Numbered from the stretch's first letter, positions 46,092-56,667 are shown. The stretch: DNA of 64,000 nt from an uncultured Pelagibacteraceae bacterium (GCA_902587215.1 CACIKJ010000001.1:20026-84025); one strand, 5' to 3'. Made by a program: numbers and translations. Notes: a model not told the origin generated them from the sequence alone.

Positions 46092-46400
46092 ATGGATAAT
46101 CAAAATATTAGAATTAAATTAAGGGCTTATGATAATAAAATTCTAGATCAATCGACTGAGGAAATTGTTAACACCGTTAAAAGAACTGGAGCGAATATTA
46201 AAGGTCCAATACCACTACCTACTAAAATTGAAAGATATACAGTTTTGAGGTCACCACATATTGATAAAAAAAGTAGAGAGCAATTTGAGACTAGAACTCA
46301 TAAAAGATTAATCGATATAATTGAACCTACCCCTCAAACTGTTGAGGCATTAATGAAATTAGACTTAGCGTCAGGTGTTGATGTGGAGATAAAAATATGA
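46092..46400 (+). CDS. rpsJ: 30S ribosomal protein S10
   Basis: Ribosomal head protein and NusE partner in antitermination. The 102-residue protein has [36 protein letters not shown] and [15 protein letters not shown]. It is 2 bp after fusA and overlaps rplC by 4 bp, so S10 and str clusters are continuous. Confidence 0.98.
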   Translation: MDNQNIRIKLRAYDNKILDQSTEEIVNTVKRTGANIKGPIPLPTKIERYTVLRSPHIDKKSREQFETRTHKRLIDIIEPTPQTVEALMKLDLASGVDVEIKI

Positions 46401-47107
46401 GCAATTTACACTTAATTGGTAAAAAACTTGGAATGACGAGAGAATTTTATAGCTCTGGGTTGTCTGTACCTGTCACAGTTTTAAAAATGGAAAAAGCAAG
46501 AGTAATTGCATTAATTGATAAAGAAAAAAGAGGATATTCAGCCATACAAATTGGATTTGGAAATATTAAAAGCTCAAAACTTACAAAGCAAATGAAAGGT
46601 TTTTTTGCAAAAAAAAATACCGAGCCGAGAAAAAAATTAAAAGAGATAAGAATTGATAATTTAGCAGAATTTAAAGAGGGAAATGAATTTGGAATTGAAA
46701 TTTTTGAAAATGTTAAATTTGTTGATGTAAAGTCTAAAACAATTGGTAAAGGTTTTGCGGGAGCAATGAAAAGACATAACTTTGCTGGTTTGAGAGCTAC
46801 ACATGGAGTTTCAATATCTCATAGATCACATGGATCTACAGGTCAAAGGCAGGACCCTGGTAAAGTATTTAAAAATAAAAAGATGGCCGGTCATATGGGA
46901 GATAAATATAGAACGGTTCAAAATCTTGAATTAATAAAAGCAGATCCTGATCATCAACTTTTATATATTAAAGGGTCAATACCTGGATCAAAAAATACTG
47001 AAGTTACGGTCACTAAATCAATTAAAAATATAAATAAATCAACAATTACAGAAAAGTTAGAAGCTGCAAAAAAAGCAAAGAATATTTTAGATAAAAAGAA
47101 AAAATAA
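46397..47107 (+). CDS. rplC: 50S ribosomal protein L3
   Basis: Early-assembly protein near the peptidyl-transferase centre. The 236-residue protein has [11 protein letters not shown] at the start and the deep-reaching loop [30 protein letters not shown] with the Gln that is often methylated. The C-terminal lysine-rich tail is longer than in E. coli. Confidence 0.97.
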   Translation: MSNLHLIGKKLGMTREFYSSGLSVPVTVLKMEKARVIALIDKEKRGYSAIQIGFGNIKSSKLTKQMKGFFAKKNTEPRKKLKEIRIDNLAEFKEGNEFGIEIFENVKFVDVKSKTIGKGFAGAMKRHNFAGLRATHGVSISHRSHGSTGQRQDPGKVFKNKKMAGHMGDKYRTVQNLELIKADPDHQLLYIKGSIPGSKNTEVTVTKSIKNINKSTITEKLEAAKKAKNILDKKKK

Positions 47108-47109
47108 AT

Positions 47110-47733
47110 ATGAAACTAGAAAAATTATCATTAGATGGAAATAAAAATAGTTTAGAGATAACAGATAAAATCTTTACTAATAAAGTGAATAAAAAATTAA
47201 TAAGTGAGATTTTATATAAAAATATTGCAAATTTTAAAGGAAGAAAAGCTAAAACAAAGCAAAAGAATGAAATTGTTGGATCAACATCTAAAATTTATGC
47301 TCAAAAAGGTACTGGTAATGCAAGACATGCTAGTAGAAAAGCACCGTTATTTGTGGGTGGTGGTGTAGCACACGGACCTAAGGGAGAAAACGCATACAAA
47401 GTCAGAAAATTAAATAAAAAAGAGAAAAAATTAGGTTTATCTTCGATTATTTCAGAAAAAAATAATCTTAAGGACTTACTGATATTTAGTGATTTTAGTA
47501 AAACAATTAAAAAAACTAAAGAAATGTTTTCTTTACTAAAAAAATTTGATGCTACTAATTCAGTATTTATCTTAGATAAAAAATCAAATGAAAATATTAG
47601 TAGATCTTTAAAAAATATTCCAAACGTTAAAGTTTGCGATGTTACAAATTTAGCGCTCTATGATTTAATTAAATATAAAAAAATAGTTTTTACTGAAACG
47701 TCAATTAAAGATTTGGAGAAAAAGTTTTTATGA
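47110..47733 (+). CDS. rplD: 50S ribosomal protein L4
   Basis: Lines the nascent-chain tunnel; in E. coli it also controls its own operon. The 207-residue protein has the extended loop GSTSKIYAQKGTGNARHAS and KAPLFVGGGVAHGPK, then the globular fold ending in LEKKFL. It overlaps rplW by 4 bp. Confidence 0.96.
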   Translation: MKLEKLSLDGNKNSLEITDKIFTNKVNKKLISEILYKNIANFKGRKAKTKQKNEIVGSTSKIYAQKGTGNARHASRKAPLFVGGGVAHGPKGENAYKVRKLNKKEKKLGLSSIISEKNNLKDLLIFSDFSKTIKKTKEMFSLLKKFDATNSVFILDKKSNENISRSLKNIPNVKVCDVTNLALYDLIKYKKIVFTETSIKDLEKKFL

Positions 47734-48023
47734 TTAAATCAAACATGTACGACTATATATTGAGTCCAATTGTTACTGAAAAATCTACTAACCATTCAGA
47801 ACAAAATAAAATTGTATTTAAAGTTAATAAGTATTTAAATAAAACGCTTATAAAAAAAAATATAGAAAAAATTTTTAAAGTTGAGGTCACAAAAATAAAT
47901 ATTGTTAATAAAAAAAACAGAATTAAATCAACTAGAGGAAAAAAAGTGAAAATACCAGGTTATAAAAAAGCGATTGTAACTCTTAAAAAGGGTCAAAATA
48001 TTGATTTAACAACAGGAATTTAA
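47730..48023 (+). CDS. rplW: 50S ribosomal protein L23
   Basis: Tunnel-exit protein that docks trigger factor and SRP. The 97-residue protein starts with the L23 pattern YDYILSPIVTEKSTNHSE and has VNKYLNKTLIKKNIEKIFKVEV and GYKKAIVTLKKGQNID. Basic, and short of the extra loops seen in longer homologues. Confidence 0.95.
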   Translation: MIKSNMYDYILSPIVTEKSTNHSEQNKIVFKVNKYLNKTLIKKNIEKIFKVEVTKINIVNKKNRIKSTRGKKVKIPGYKKAIVTLKKGQNIDLTTGI

Positions 48024-48027
48024 AAAT

Positions 48028-48855
48028 ATGGCTTTAAAACAATATAAACCTTATACAAAATCTACAAGATCAACAATATTGATTGATAGGTCCGGTCTTT
48101 GGAAAGGCAAACCGTATAAACCACTTACCGCTGCAAATAAATCAGTAAAAGGTAGAAATAATCAGGGTAGAATTACCTCTAGAAACCATGGAGGAGGTCA
48201 TAAGCAAAAATATAGAATTGTTGATTTTTATAGAAAGAAATTTGATGTTAAAGGATCAATTGAAAGATTGGAATACGATCCTAATAGGTCATGCCATATA
48301 ATGTTAGTAAAATTTGAAGATGGAGAAAAATCTTATTATCTAGCTCCTCAAAAGATTAAAGTTGGAGATGTTGTGCAAAATGGTCCAAATTCTGAAATAA
48401 AAGTAGGAAACGCTTTACCCTTGAAAGACATACCAGTTGGTATTGATATTCATAATGTAGAACTACATCCAGGTGGTGGAGGTAAAATCGCAAGAGCTGC
48501 TGGAGCCAATGTAACAATAACAGGATTTGACGGAAATTACTCTATAATAAAGATGACATCAGGGGAAATAAGAAAGATAGACTCAAGATGCCTGGCTACA
48601 ATTGGAGTTTTATCAAATCCGGATCAAAAAAACATAAGTATTGGTAAAGCTGGCAGATCTAGATGGCTTGGAAGAAGACCACATACAAGAGGGGTTGCGA
48701 TGAACCCAGTTGACCATCCACATGGTGGAGGTGAAGGAAAAACTGCTGGAGGTCGTCACCCAGTATCACGATCAGGAGTTTCTGCAAAAGGTTTAAAAAC
48801 AAGAGATAATAAAAGAACAGATAAATTTATTATAAGGAGAAAAAGTAAAAGATAA
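48028..48855 (+). CDS. rplB: 50S ribosomal protein L2
   Basis: One of the most conserved rRNA-binding proteins of the 50S, needed for subunit joining. The 275-residue protein has [36 protein letters not shown] and the C-terminal [19 protein letters not shown], whose histidine is close to the catalytic centre. Confidence 0.98.
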   Translation: MALKQYKPYTKSTRSTILIDRSGLWKGKPYKPLTAANKSVKGRNNQGRITSRNHGGGHKQKYRIVDFYRKKFDVKGSIERLEYDPNRSCHIMLVKFEDGEKSYYLAPQKIKVGDVVQNGPNSEIKVGNALPLKDIPVGIDIHNVELHPGGGGKIARAAGANVTITGFDGNYSIIKMTSGEIRKIDSRCLATIGVLSNPDQKNISIGKAGRSRWLGRRPHTRGVAMNPVDHPHGGGEGKTAGGRHPVSRSGVSAKGLKTRDNKRTDKFIIRRKSKR

Positions 48856-48857
48856 TT

Positions 48858-49160
48858 ATGGCTAGATCAATTTGGAAAGGACCATTTGTTGAGGAAAGCT
48901 TAATAAAAAAGGTTGAAAAGGAAAAAAATAATCCTAATAGAAAGCCAATTAAAACCTGGTCAAGAAAATCAACAATTTTACCTGACTTTGTTGGAATAAG
49001 TTTTTTGATTTATAATGGAAAAAAATTCATTCCTATAACAATTTCGGAGGATATGGTTGGACACAAATTTGGAGAATTTGCACCCACAAGACAATTTTTT
49101 GGTCATACACCAGCGGATAAAAAAGCTAAAGAATCAACAGATACAACGGCAAAAAAATAA
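48858..49160 (+). CDS. rpsS: 30S ribosomal protein S19
   Basis: Head protein next to S13. The 100-residue protein has [33 protein letters not shown] and [18 protein letters not shown], with a short extra C-terminal tail relative to the usual 92 residues. Two bp after rplB and four before rplV. Confidence 0.97.
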   Translation: MARSIWKGPFVEESLIKKVEKEKNNPNRKPIKTWSRKSTILPDFVGISFLIYNGKKFIPITISEDMVGHKFGEFAPTRQFFGHTPADKKAKESTDTTAKK

Positions 49161-49164
49161 TTAT

Positions 49165-49560
49165 ATGAAAAAAAACAAAAAAAATATTGACACTAAAATT
49201 GTTAGAGCAATAAACAAAAATATTAGATCTAGTACAAGAAAACTTTCACCAATTTTAAAATCAATTGTTGGAAAAAGAGCTGAAGAAGCAATTAGAGATT
49301 TATCTTTTTCTGAAAAAAGAATTTCTCAAGATATTAAGAAAACAATATCCTCTGCTGTTGCTAATGCAGAAAATAATTTTCAATATGATATTGATAGACT
49401 TATTGTTAAAGAAGCATATTGCGGTAAACAAATAGTTATGAAAAGGTTTAGGGCAAGAGCTAAAGGAAGAGCCGCACCAATAAAAAAACCATATTCGAAT
49501 GTAACAATAGTTTTAAAAGAAAAAACACAGGAGTTAAAACAAGATGGGCCAAAAAGTTAA
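49165..49560 (+). CDS. rplV: 50S ribosomal protein L22
   Basis: Tunnel-lining protein. From the ATG at 49165 it has 131 residues with [11 protein letters not shown]-type start region, [35 protein letters not shown] and the beta-hairpin [21 protein letters not shown]. An ATG-like reading from 49057 would lie within rpsS and is rejected. The last 17 bp overlap rpsC. Confidence 0.95.
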   Translation: MKKNKKNIDTKIVRAINKNIRSSTRKLSPILKSIVGKRAEEAIRDLSFSEKRISQDIKKTISSAVANAENNFQYDIDRLIVKEAYCGKQIVMKRFRARAKGRAAPIKKPYSNVTIVLKEKTQELKQDGPKS

Positions 49561-50203
49561 TCCAATAGGTTTGAGGTTAGGAATAAATAAAGGCTGGGAC
49601 TCAGTCTGGTATGCAAACAAGAAGAATTTTGGAAATTATTTAATTGAAGACTTTAAAATTCGTGAACATATAAAAAAAACAGTTGTTAATTCAGGTGTAT
49701 CGAAAGTAATGATTGAGAGAACAACTAAAAAATGCTTTGTAACTATTTACACATCTAGGCCAGGTTTTGTTATAGGCAAAAAGGGAAGTGATATTGAGAA
49801 AATAAAAAAGAAATTATCTGACATAACTTCAAATGAGGTAGTTTTAAATATTAAAGAAGTGAAAAAACCAGAAACTAATAGCTACTTAGTTGCAGAAAAT
49901 ATTGCACAACAACTAGTCAAAAGAGTCTCTTATAGAAAAGCTATGAAGAGAGCTATGCAATCAGCTATAAGATTAGGTGCAAAAGGTATTAAAGTTGCAT
50001 TAAGCGGCAGATTAGGTGGAAATGAAATTGCAAGAACTGAGTGGTTAAGAGATGGAGCTATTCCTTCACATACTTTAAGAGCTGACATCGATTATGCAGA
50101 GTCAGAAGCTTTAACAACTTACGGTATTATTGGTGTTAAGGTATGGATATATAAAGGTGAAATATTTACAAGGGAGTTTAGTCAAGAGACGAATAAAAAT
50201 TAA
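49544..50203 (+). CDS. rpsC: 30S ribosomal protein S3
   Basis: mRNA-entry protein of the 30S. The 219-residue protein starts [19 protein letters not shown], has the KH-domain GXXG loop as [19 protein letters not shown] and the C-terminal IALSGRLGG-type region ([29 protein letters not shown]). It overlaps rplV by 17 bp. Confidence 0.98.
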   Translation: MGQKVNPIGLRLGINKGWDSVWYANKKNFGNYLIEDFKIREHIKKTVVNSGVSKVMIERTTKKCFVTIYTSRPGFVIGKKGSDIEKIKKKLSDITSNEVVLNIKEVKKPETNSYLVAENIAQQLVKRVSYRKAMKRAMQSAIRLGAKGIKVALSGRLGGNEIARTEWLRDGAIPSHTLRADIDYAESEALTTYGIIGVKVWIYKGEIFTREFSQETNKN

Positions 50204-50205
50204 TT

Positions 50206-50613
50206 ATGTTACAACCAACTAGATCAAAATTCAGAAAAGCTCATAAAGGAAGAATTCATGGAGTAGCCTCGAGATGTAATTTGATGAATTATGGAGCTTA
50301 TGGATTAAAAGCAATACAGCCTGACAGAGTAATTTCAAAGCAAATAGAAGCTGCAAGAGTAGCATTAACTAGGCATATGAAAAGACAAGGTAGAGTTTGG
50401 ACAAGAGTTTTTCCAAACATTCCAGTTTCTAAAAAACCAACTGAAGTAAGAATGGGTAAAGGTAAAGGATCACCTGAATTTTGGGCGTGTAGAGTTAAAC
50501 CAGGAAGAATTTTATTTGAAGTTGATGGTGTATCAGAACAGATTGCAAAAGAAGCTTTATATAAAGCTTCAGCTAAATTACCAATTAAATGCAAATTCAT
50601 TAAGAGGATATAA
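50206..50613 (+). CDS. rplP: 50S ribosomal protein L16
   Basis: Contacts A-site tRNA. The 135-residue protein has [18 protein letters not shown], the RKGQGR-like [16 protein letters not shown] and [21 protein letters not shown]. It ends one base into the rpmC start. Confidence 0.98.
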   Translation: MLQPTRSKFRKAHKGRIHGVASRCNLMNYGAYGLKAIQPDRVISKQIEAARVALTRHMKRQGRVWTRVFPNIPVSKKPTEVRMGKGKGSPEFWACRVKPGRILFEVDGVSEQIAKEALYKASAKLPIKCKFIKRI

Positions 50614-50801
50614 TGAAAAAAAGTGATATTAAAAAGTTAACAAAAACAGAAATTTTAAAAAATTTAGAAAATTTTAAAAAAGACTTATTTAATTTAAGAT
50701 TCCAAAAAAATAATGGACAATTAAAGAATCCCGCAAAATTTAAAGAAACTAGAAAGAATATAGCACGATTAAAGACGATTATGAAAGGGAAACATGCCTA
50801 A
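50613..50801 (+). CDS. rpmC: 50S ribosomal protein L29
   Basis: Small helical protein at the tunnel exit, 62 residues. The pattern [20 protein letters not shown] and [15 protein letters not shown] are those of L29. Its start overlaps the rplP stop by one base and its end overlaps rpsQ by 8 bp. Confidence 0.94.
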   Translation: MKKSDIKKLTKTEILKNLENFKKDLFNLRFQKNNGQLKNPAKFKETRKNIARLKTIMKGKHA

Positions 50802-51030
50802 GAAAATTTTAGATGGAGTAGTTGTTAGTGATAAAGGAAATAAATCAATTACTGTTGTAGTTGAGAGAAAATTTAAACATCCAACTTTACAAAAAGTTGT
50901 TATGACAAAGAAAAAATATCATGTACACGACGAGAAAAATTCATTTAAAGAGGGAGATAAAGTGTCAATTATTGAAACAAGACCAATATCAAAAACAAAA
51001 CGATTTACAGTGTTAGAGGAAAAGTCATGA
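50794..51030 (+). CDS. rpsQ: 30S ribosomal protein S17
   Basis: A 78-residue OB-fold 16S rRNA-binding protein: [37 protein letters not shown] and [17 protein letters not shown]. Overlaps with rpmC (8 bp) and rplN (4 bp). Confidence 0.97.
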   Translation: MPKKILDGVVVSDKGNKSITVVVERKFKHPTLQKVVMTKKKYHVHDEKNSFKEGDKVSIIETRPISKTKRFTVLEEKS

Positions 51031-51395
51031 TACAAGTTCAAACAGAATTAACAGTAGCTGATAATACAGGAGCCAAGAAAGTTGAATGTATAAAAGTTTT
51101 AGGTGGCTCGAAAAGAAGATACGCAAGTATTGGTGATATTATTAAAGTATCTGTAAAAGAGGCTATACCAAAGGGTAAAGTGAAAAAGGGATCAGTGCAT
51201 AATGCGGTTGTTGTAAGAGTTAAAAAGGGCATTTATAGAAATGATGGATCAAAAGTGAAATTTGATAATAATGCTGCTGTTCTTACTGATGATAAAGGTG
51301 AACCAATTGGGACAAGAATATTTGGGCCTGTAACAAGAGAACTTAGGTTAAGAGGACAAATGAAAATCATATCTTTAGCACCGGAGGTTTTATAA
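51027..51395 (+). CDS. rplN: 50S ribosomal protein L14
   Basis: Intersubunit protein of 122 residues, with [40 protein letters not shown] and the end [19 protein letters not shown]. Overlaps rpsQ by 4 bp; rplX begins directly after its stop. Confidence 0.98.
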   Translation: MIQVQTELTVADNTGAKKVECIKVLGGSKRRYASIGDIIKVSVKEAIPKGKVKKGSVHNAVVVRVKKGIYRNDGSKVKFDNNAAVLTDDKGEPIGTRIFGPVTRELRLRGQMKIISLAPEVL

Positions 51396-51647
51396 ATGAT
51401 TAAAAAAGGAGCAAAGGTAAAGGTCTTAGTCGGTAAAGATAAAAAAAAAGAAGGTGAAGTAATTGAAATTGATAGATCTAATAATAGAGCAAAAATAAAA
51501 GGATTAAATCTTGTTAAAAAACATATGAAAACTACAAAAGAAAAAAAAGGTGGAATAATAACCAAAGAGAATTTCATCAATATTTCTAATCTTATGATTA
51601 TTGAAAAAACAAAGACATCTAAAAAGGAAAAGAAAGCTAAAGCATGA
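51396..51647 (+). CDS. rplX: 50S ribosomal protein L24
   Basis: Assembly initiator of the 50S with a KOW domain. The 83-residue protein has [37 protein letters not shown] and [18 protein letters not shown]. It is shorter than the typical 100-105 residues, ending in a lysine-rich tail. Overlaps rplE by 4 bp. Confidence 0.94.
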   Translation: MIKKGAKVKVLVGKDKKKEGEVIEIDRSNNRAKIKGLNLVKKHMKTTKEKKGGIITKENFINISNLMIIEKTKTSKKEKKAKA

Positions 51648-52198
51648 CACCTAGATTAAAAGACATGTATCAAAAAACTATTGTGCCAAGTTTGAAATCT
51701 AAATTTGGATATAAAAATGTTAACATGAGTCCAAAAATAGAAAAAATAGTAATAAATATGGGATTAGGTTTAGATGGAAATGACTCAAAAATAATAAAAG
51801 CATGTGAAAATGATCTATCTATGCTTACAGGACAAAAACCTGTTGTAACAAAATTTAAAAAATCGATTTCAAATTTTAAAACAAGAAAAGGAACAAGCGC
51901 TGGTTTGAAAGTGTCTTTAAGAAAAGACAGAATGTATGAATTTTTAGATAGATTAGTAAATATTGCTCTTCCAAGAATAAAGGATTTCAGAGGTCTATCG
52001 CCAAAAGGTTTTGACAAAAGTGGAAATTATACATTTGGAATTAAAGAACATATTATATTTCCAGAAGTAAATTTTGATAAAGTTGAAAAAATACGAGGAT
52101 TAGATATTACTGTTGTAATTAAATCACAAAATAAAGATCATAGTTATGAATTATTAAAACAATTTAATTTTCCATTCATAGAAAAGGAGACTAACTAA
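51644..52198 (+). CDS. rplE: 50S ribosomal protein L5
   Basis: 5S rRNA-binding protein, 184 residues: [56 protein letters not shown], and the C-terminal [21 protein letters not shown]. Its stop overlaps the rpsN start by one base. Confidence 0.98.
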   Translation: MTPRLKDMYQKTIVPSLKSKFGYKNVNMSPKIEKIVINMGLGLDGNDSKIIKACENDLSMLTGQKPVVTKFKKSISNFKTRKGTSAGLKVSLRKDRMYEFLDRLVNIALPRIKDFRGLSPKGFDKSGNYTFGIKEHIIFPEVNFDKVEKIRGLDITVVIKSQNKDHSYELLKQFNFPFIEKETN

Positions 52199-52503
52199 TG
52201 GCCAAAATGAGCTCAGTTAACAAGAATAATAGAAGAATGAAGCTTTCAAAAAAATTTTACAATAAAAGAATGAAGTTAAAAAAAATAGTAATGGATAAAA
52301 AAATTCCATTAGAGGAAAGATTTAAAGCACAACAAAAATTATCTAAATTGCCAAGAAATTCAGCAAAAACAAGAGTTGTAAACAGATGTCAAATAACAGG
52401 GAGACCCCATGGAGTTTATAGAAAGCTTAAAATTTCAAGGATCGCTCTAAGAAAATTAACCTTGGAAGGAAAAATTCCAGGTATGGTAAAATCAAGTTGG
52501 TAA
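52198..52503 (+). CDS. rpsN: 30S ribosomal protein S14
   Basis: Zinc-less long form of S14 (101 residues, no CxxC pairs apart from a lone Cys in [15 protein letters not shown]), which is the usual alphaproteobacterial form. C-terminal end [10 protein letters not shown] is typical. The rpsH ribosome site follows directly. Confidence 0.97.
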   Translation: MAKMSSVNKNNRRMKLSKKFYNKRMKLKKIVMDKKIPLEERFKAQQKLSKLPRNSAKTRVVNRCQITGRPHGVYRKLKISRIALRKLTLEGKIPGMVKSSW

Positions 52504-52508
52504 AGGAG
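52503..52508 (+). promoter_or_regulatory. Strong Shine-Dalgarno site of rpsH
   Basis: AAGGAG five bases ahead of the rpsH ATG is one of the few near-consensus ribosome sites in this window; most genes here have weak or no such site. Confidence 0.5.
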
Positions 52509-52513
52509 TAAAA

Positions 52514-52909
52514 ATGAGTTTAAGTGATCCAATAGGTGATATGATAGCTAGAATTAAAAATGCTAGCTTAAGAAATTATAAAAAAGTTGAGATACCTTCA
52601 TCAAAATTTAAAACTAAGATTGCAGATGTTCTTAAAAATGAAGGTTATATAATTGATTATAAAGTTAATAATGTTGATGGCAAGGACTCATTATTAATTG
52701 ATTTAAAATATAATTCAGGAAATCCTGTCATTAACACTATTCAACGTATATCAAAACCCGGAAGAAGAATATTTTCAAGTGCAGAAAGTTTGCCTAAAGT
52801 AAGTAACGGCTTAGGTATTGCTATAATTTCAACTCCAAAAGGAGTAATGACCGATCAGGATGCTAGAAAAAACCAGGTTGGTGGTGAAATAATTTGTAAG
52901 GTGTTTTAA
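52514..52909 (+). CDS. rpsH: 30S ribosomal protein S8
   Basis: Central-domain 16S rRNA-binding protein; in E. coli the spc operon repressor. The 131-residue protein has DPIGDMIARIKNASLRNYKKV and the C-terminal SNGLGIAIISTPKGVMTDQDAR. Good ribosome site upstream. Overlaps rplF by one base. Confidence 0.98.
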   Translation: MSLSDPIGDMIARIKNASLRNYKKVEIPSSKFKTKIADVLKNEGYIIDYKVNNVDGKDSLLIDLKYNSGNPVINTIQRISKPGRRIFSSAESLPKVSNGLGIAIISTPKGVMTDQDARKNQVGGEIICKVF

Positions 52910-53448
52910 TGTCTAAAATAGGAAAAATTAATATTGCAATTCCTGAAAAAGTCAAAGTTTCTTTAGATGGGTCGAGTTTAAAAATGGAAGGACCAATGGG
53001 AAAAGATCATTTAAACATGGATATAAATATATTTGAATTAAACATAAACGAGGGTAAAGAAGTTTCTATTAAACCAAAGGTCATAAATCAGCATACAAAA
53101 AGAATTTGGGGATTAAATAGAAGTTTAATAAATAATGCAATAATTGGTATCAATCAAGGATATTCAAAAACACTTGAGTTGACAGGAGTTGGTTTTAGAG
53201 CTGCAGTAAAAGGAAATTTATTAAATCTTCAAATAGGTTTTAGTCATGATGTTAATTATCAAATACCTGAAGGTATTAAAATAACAGTTGAAAAACAAAC
53301 AATAGTCAAGATTATTGGCTCAAACAAGCAACTTGTTGGATCTGTTGCTGCTAAAATTAAATCATTTAAAAAAACAGAACCTTATAAAGGTAAAGGTATT
53401 AAGGAACAAGGTGAATATATTTTAAGAAAAGAAGGTAAGAAAAAATAA
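52909..53448 (+). CDS. rplF: 50S ribosomal protein L6
   Basis: Two-domain protein near the sarcin-ricin loop, 179 residues: [40 protein letters not shown] and the C-terminal [20 protein letters not shown]. Its stop overlaps the rplR start by one base. Confidence 0.98.
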   Translation: MSKIGKINIAIPEKVKVSLDGSSLKMEGPMGKDHLNMDINIFELNINEGKEVSIKPKVINQHTKRIWGLNRSLINNAIIGINQGYSKTLELTGVGFRAAVKGNLLNLQIGFSHDVNYQIPEGIKITVEKQTIVKIIGSNKQLVGSVAAKIKSFKKTEPYKGKGIKEQGEYILRKEGKKK

Positions 53449-53801
53449 TGAAACTAAATACATCAGATAGAAAAAAATTTAGAATTAGAAATAGGCTTAA
53501 AAAAAATAATCCAAATAATAGGATGAGATTGACTGTTTCAAGATCATCTAAAAATATTTCGGCACAAATAATAGATGATAAAAATAATAAAACATTAATA
53601 TCTGCAACATCAAATTTAAAGAGTTTAAAAGACTCTAAGAAAAAAAAATCTGAATTATCAGAAATCGTAGCAACTAAATTAGCAGAAAAGGCAAAAGAAC
53701 AGAAAATTACTAAGGTTTATTTTGATAGAAGTATATATAAATATCACGGTAGAGTAAGAATTTTTGCTGAAACACTCAGAAAAAATGGATTGGAATTTTA
53801 A
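53448..53801 (+). CDS. rplR: 50S ribosomal protein L18
   Basis: 5S rRNA-binding protein, 117 residues. Core pattern [21 protein letters not shown] and the C-terminal [21 protein letters not shown] are characteristic. Two bp before rpsE. Confidence 0.97.
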   Translation: MKLNTSDRKKFRIRNRLKKNNPNNRMRLTVSRSSKNISAQIIDDKNNKTLISATSNLKSLKDSKKKKSELSEIVATKLAEKAKEQKITKVYFDRSIYKYHGRVRIFAETLRKNGLEF

Positions 53802-53803
53802 AT

Positions 53804-54310
53804 ATGGAAAAAATTAATAACAATGAATTTTTAGAAAAATTAGTTCATATAAACAGAATAACAAAAGTAGTAAAAGGTGGAAGGAGATTTGGTTTTTCCG
53901 CTCTAGTAGTAGTCGGTAATCAAAATGGACAGATTGGGGTAGCCCATGCTAAAGCAAAACAAGTTCCAGATGCAATTAAAAAGGCAAATGAACTTGCAAG
54001 ACGAAAATTAGTAAAAATACCTTTAAGAGATGGAAGAACTATTCATCACGATGTTTATAGCAAAGATGGAGCTGGAAAAGTGTTATTAAGATCTGCACCT
54101 AAAGGTACAGGTATAATTGCCGGTGGACCAATAAGAGCTATCTGCGAAGTTTTAGGTATAAAAGACATAGTGGCAAAATCGTTAGGAACTGGTAACCCTC
54201 ACAACGTAATTAGGGCTTGTGTTAAGGCCTTGAAATTACAACATTCACCAAAAACAATTTCTTACTCTAGAAATAAAAAAATATCAGAAATTGTAGAAAA
54301 AAGAGGTTAA
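53804..54310 (+). CDS. rpsE: 30S ribosomal protein S5
   Basis: Fidelity protein at the mRNA entry channel. The 168-residue protein has the double-stranded RNA-binding-like N-domain ([20 protein letters not shown]) and [34 protein letters not shown]. rplO starts only 2 bp after it; rpmD, usually between these two, is absent. Confidence 0.98.
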   Translation: MEKINNNEFLEKLVHINRITKVVKGGRRFGFSALVVVGNQNGQIGVAHAKAKQVPDAIKKANELARRKLVKIPLRDGRTIHHDVYSKDGAGKVLLRSAPKGTGIIAGGPIRAICEVLGIKDIVAKSLGTGNPHNVIRACVKALKLQHSPKTISYSRNKKISEIVEKRG

Positions 54311-54312
54311 CA

Positions 54313-54771
54313 ATGAAATTAAATTCAAAACTAAAAACAAAAGAATTAAAAAAACGTTTAGGAAGAGGCATCGGAAGCGGTAAGGGAAAAACTTCAGGTC
54401 GAGGTGTTAAGGGTCAAAAATCAAGAAGCGGTGTTGCAATTAAAAGTTTTGAAGGTGGCCAAATGCCACTATATAGAAGGTTACCTAAAAGAGGTTTTAA
54501 TTCATTAAAAAGCAAAAAATTAACTGCAATTATAAATTTATCAAAAATACAAGCTTTAATAGATAAAAAAATTATTTCTTCATCAGATAAAATTGATTTA
54601 AATTTACTGAGATCAAAAAAAATTGTTAAAAAAAGTGTAAAATATTTTAAAGTTCTTGGTACTGGAAATGTTAATATAAAAGTAAATATTGATACAAATT
54701 TATTATCCAAATCTGCTAAAGATAAACTTTCAAAATCAGGATCAACTTCTGCTGTTAAAGATAATGTGTAA
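54313..54771 (+). CDS. rplO: 50S ribosomal protein L15
   Basis: Late-assembly 50S protein, 152 residues. The Gly-rich basic N-terminus [20 protein letters not shown] is clear, then [17 protein letters not shown] and the globular C-domain. Its stop overlaps the secY start by one base. Confidence 0.97.
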   Translation: MKLNSKLKTKELKKRLGRGIGSGKGKTSGRGVKGQKSRSGVAIKSFEGGQMPLYRRLPKRGFNSLKSKKLTAIINLSKIQALIDKKIISSSDKIDLNLLRSKKIVKKSVKYFKVLGTGNVNIKVNIDTNLLSKSAKDKLSKSGSTSAVKDNV

Positions 54772-56048
54772 TGAGCGCAAGTAATCAAAACGATTTAAGA
54801 AATAGAATTTTATTTACAATCTTTATTCTAGCAATTTATAGGTTAGGAACTTTTGTACCTTTACCTGGAATAGACCCTAATCAATTACAAGTTTTAATGG
54901 AGGGGAATCAAAAAGGTTTACTTGGCATGTTTAACGTTTTTGCAGGTGGTGCTATAAGTAGAATGGCAATATTTGCACTTGGTATAATGCCATATATTTC
55001 ATCATCAATAATAGTTCAATTATTGACTGGCGTATCTGACTATTTCAAAAACTTAAAATCACAAGGAGAAAAGGGTAGGCAAAAAATTACTCAAATAACA
55101 AGATATGGAACAGTTTTATTAGCCACAGTCCAAGGATATGGATTATCAGTTGGTTTAGAATCATCAGCAAATTTGGTTATAAATCCTGGAATTTTTTTTA
55201 AAATATCAACAGTCACAACTATTGTTGCAGGCACCATGTTTCTTATGTGGCTTGGCGAACAAATTACTCAAAGAGGTATTGGAAATGGAATTTCTTTAAT
55301 AATTTTTTCAGGAATAGTAGCAGAAATACCAAGAGCTCTTGCTACTACTTTTGAATTAGGAAGAACAGGCGCTTTGTCTACAATAGTAATTATATCTATT
55401 TTTGTAATATTAATTTTAACTATCATGTTTATTGTTTTTATGGAAAGAGCATTAAGAAAAATACCAATTAATTATCCAAAAAGACAAGTTGGAAATAAGA
55501 TTTATGGAGGTGATTCTTCTCACTTACCTCTAAAAATTAATTCAGCAGGAGTAATACCTGCTATTTTTGCTTCTGCATTATTATTATTGCCTATTACATT
55601 TTCAAATTTTAATATTTCACAAAACGAAACTTTTATGAACATTGCATCTTTCTTTTCTCAAGGTCAGCCGCTTTACATGTTATTATATGCATCAGGTATT
55701 ATATTTTTTACATTTTTCTATACCTCAATTACATTTAATCCAAATGAGACAGCAGAAAATTTAAGAAAATATGGTGGTTTTATTCCTGGTATAAGACCTG
55801 GTGAAAGTACTGCATTATATATTGAAAATATTTTAACCAAATTAACAACAATAGGTGCTCTTTATCTAACTTTGGTTTGTTTAATGCCTGAATTTTTAAT
55901 TGCAAATTACCCCATACCTTTTTATTTAGGAGGAACTTCAATATTGATTGTAGTTGTCGTTGCAATTGATACCGTTACCCAAATTCAGACAAGATTAATG
56001 AGCTCTCAATATGAGCAATTAATTAAAAAAACACAATTTGGAAAGTAA
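54771..56048 (+). CDS. secY: Preprotein translocase subunit SecY
   Basis: The protein-conducting channel of the inner membrane, 425 residues with ten transmembrane segments. Landmarks are YRLGTFVPLPGIDPNQL in TM1, AIFALGIMPYISSSIIVQL (plug/TM2), GNGISLIIFSGIVA and NPNETAENLRKYGGFIPGIRPG in the cytoplasmic loop that contacts SecA and ribosomes. Works with SecE from 31972. adk starts directly after its stop. Confidence 0.98.
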   Translation: MSASNQNDLRNRILFTIFILAIYRLGTFVPLPGIDPNQLQVLMEGNQKGLLGMFNVFAGGAISRMAIFALGIMPYISSSIIVQLLTGVSDYFKNLKSQGEKGRQKITQITRYGTVLLATVQGYGLSVGLESSANLVINPGIFFKISTVTTIVAGTMFLMWLGEQITQRGIGNGISLIIFSGIVAEIPRALATTFELGRTGALSTIVIISIFVILILTIMFIVFMERALRKIPINYPKRQVGNKIYGGDSSHLPLKINSAGVIPAIFASALLLLPITFSNFNISQNETFMNIASFFSQGQPLYMLLYASGIIFFTFFYTSITFNPNETAENLRKYGGFIPGIRPGESTALYIENILTKLTTIGALYLTLVCLMPEFLIANYPIPFYLGGTSILIVVVVAIDTVTQIQTRLMSSQYEQLIKKTQFGK

Positions 56049-56612
56049 GTGAATATAATTTTATTTGGACCTCCTGGTGCTGGAAAAGGCACACAATCAA
56101 AATATTTAGTAAAAAAAACAAATGGTTTTCAAGTTTCTACTGGAGATTTACTTAGAGATGAAATTAAAAATGAAACCGAAATTGGTAAAATAATAATTAA
56201 CGATATGAATGATGGAAAATTTGTAGATGATGAAATTATTAATAAAATAATTAAAAACATTATATTTGATCCAAAAAAAACAAATAAATTAATTTTCGAT
56301 GGATACCCAAGATCATTAACTCAGGCTAAAAATTTAGATATTATGCTTAATGACACAAATCAAAAAATAGATTTCATTTTTTTTCTAAATGTAGATAAAA
56401 ATACTATAGTTAAGAGAATTGAAAAAAGAAAAATAATTGAAAATAGATCAGATGATGAACTTAATACTATTCTTAGAAGATATGAAACATACATGAAAAC
56501 AACGAAACCTGTGCTAGAGTTCTACTCTAAAAAAGCAAATTTTCATGAGATTGATGGAGCTCTAGAAATTGATCAAATAACTAGAAAAATCGACACTTTT
56601 ATCAATGTTTAA
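56049..56612 (+). CDS. adk: Adenylate kinase
   Basis: Interconverts ATP, ADP and AMP. The 187-residue protein starts at GTG (56049) and has P-loop FGPPGAGKGTQ (5-15), AMP-site TGDLLRDEI and FDGYPRSLTQAKNLD. The LID is the short form (no Cys zinc site). secY-adk adjacency is common. A 55-bp gap with a promoter follows. Confidence 0.97.
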   Translation: MNIILFGPPGAGKGTQSKYLVKKTNGFQVSTGDLLRDEIKNETEIGKIIINDMNDGKFVDDEIINKIIKNIIFDPKKTNKLIFDGYPRSLTQAKNLDIMLNDTNQKIDFIFFLNVDKNTIVKRIEKRKIIENRSDDELNTILRRYETYMKTTKPVLEFYSKKANFHEIDGALEIDQITRKIDTFINV

Positions 56613-56616
56613 GACA

Positions 56617-56644
56617 TTGACTTTGATAAAACTTCTTATATAAA
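56617..56644 (+). promoter_or_regulatory. Promoter of the alpha operon (rpsM-rpsK-rpoA-rplQ)
   Basis: TTGACT at 56617-56622 and TATAAA at 56639-56644 are 16 bp apart, with a start expected near 56651, about 17 bases before rpsM. It lies in the 55-bp gap after adk and suggests separate transcription of the RNA polymerase alpha gene. Confidence 0.5.
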
Positions 56645-56667
56645 AGGCACAATTTATCACAAAAATT

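Noticed and set aside
49057-49164. Upstream extension of rplV
   Set aside because: It lies inside rpsS in another frame and does not look like L22; the ATG at 49165 is the normal start.
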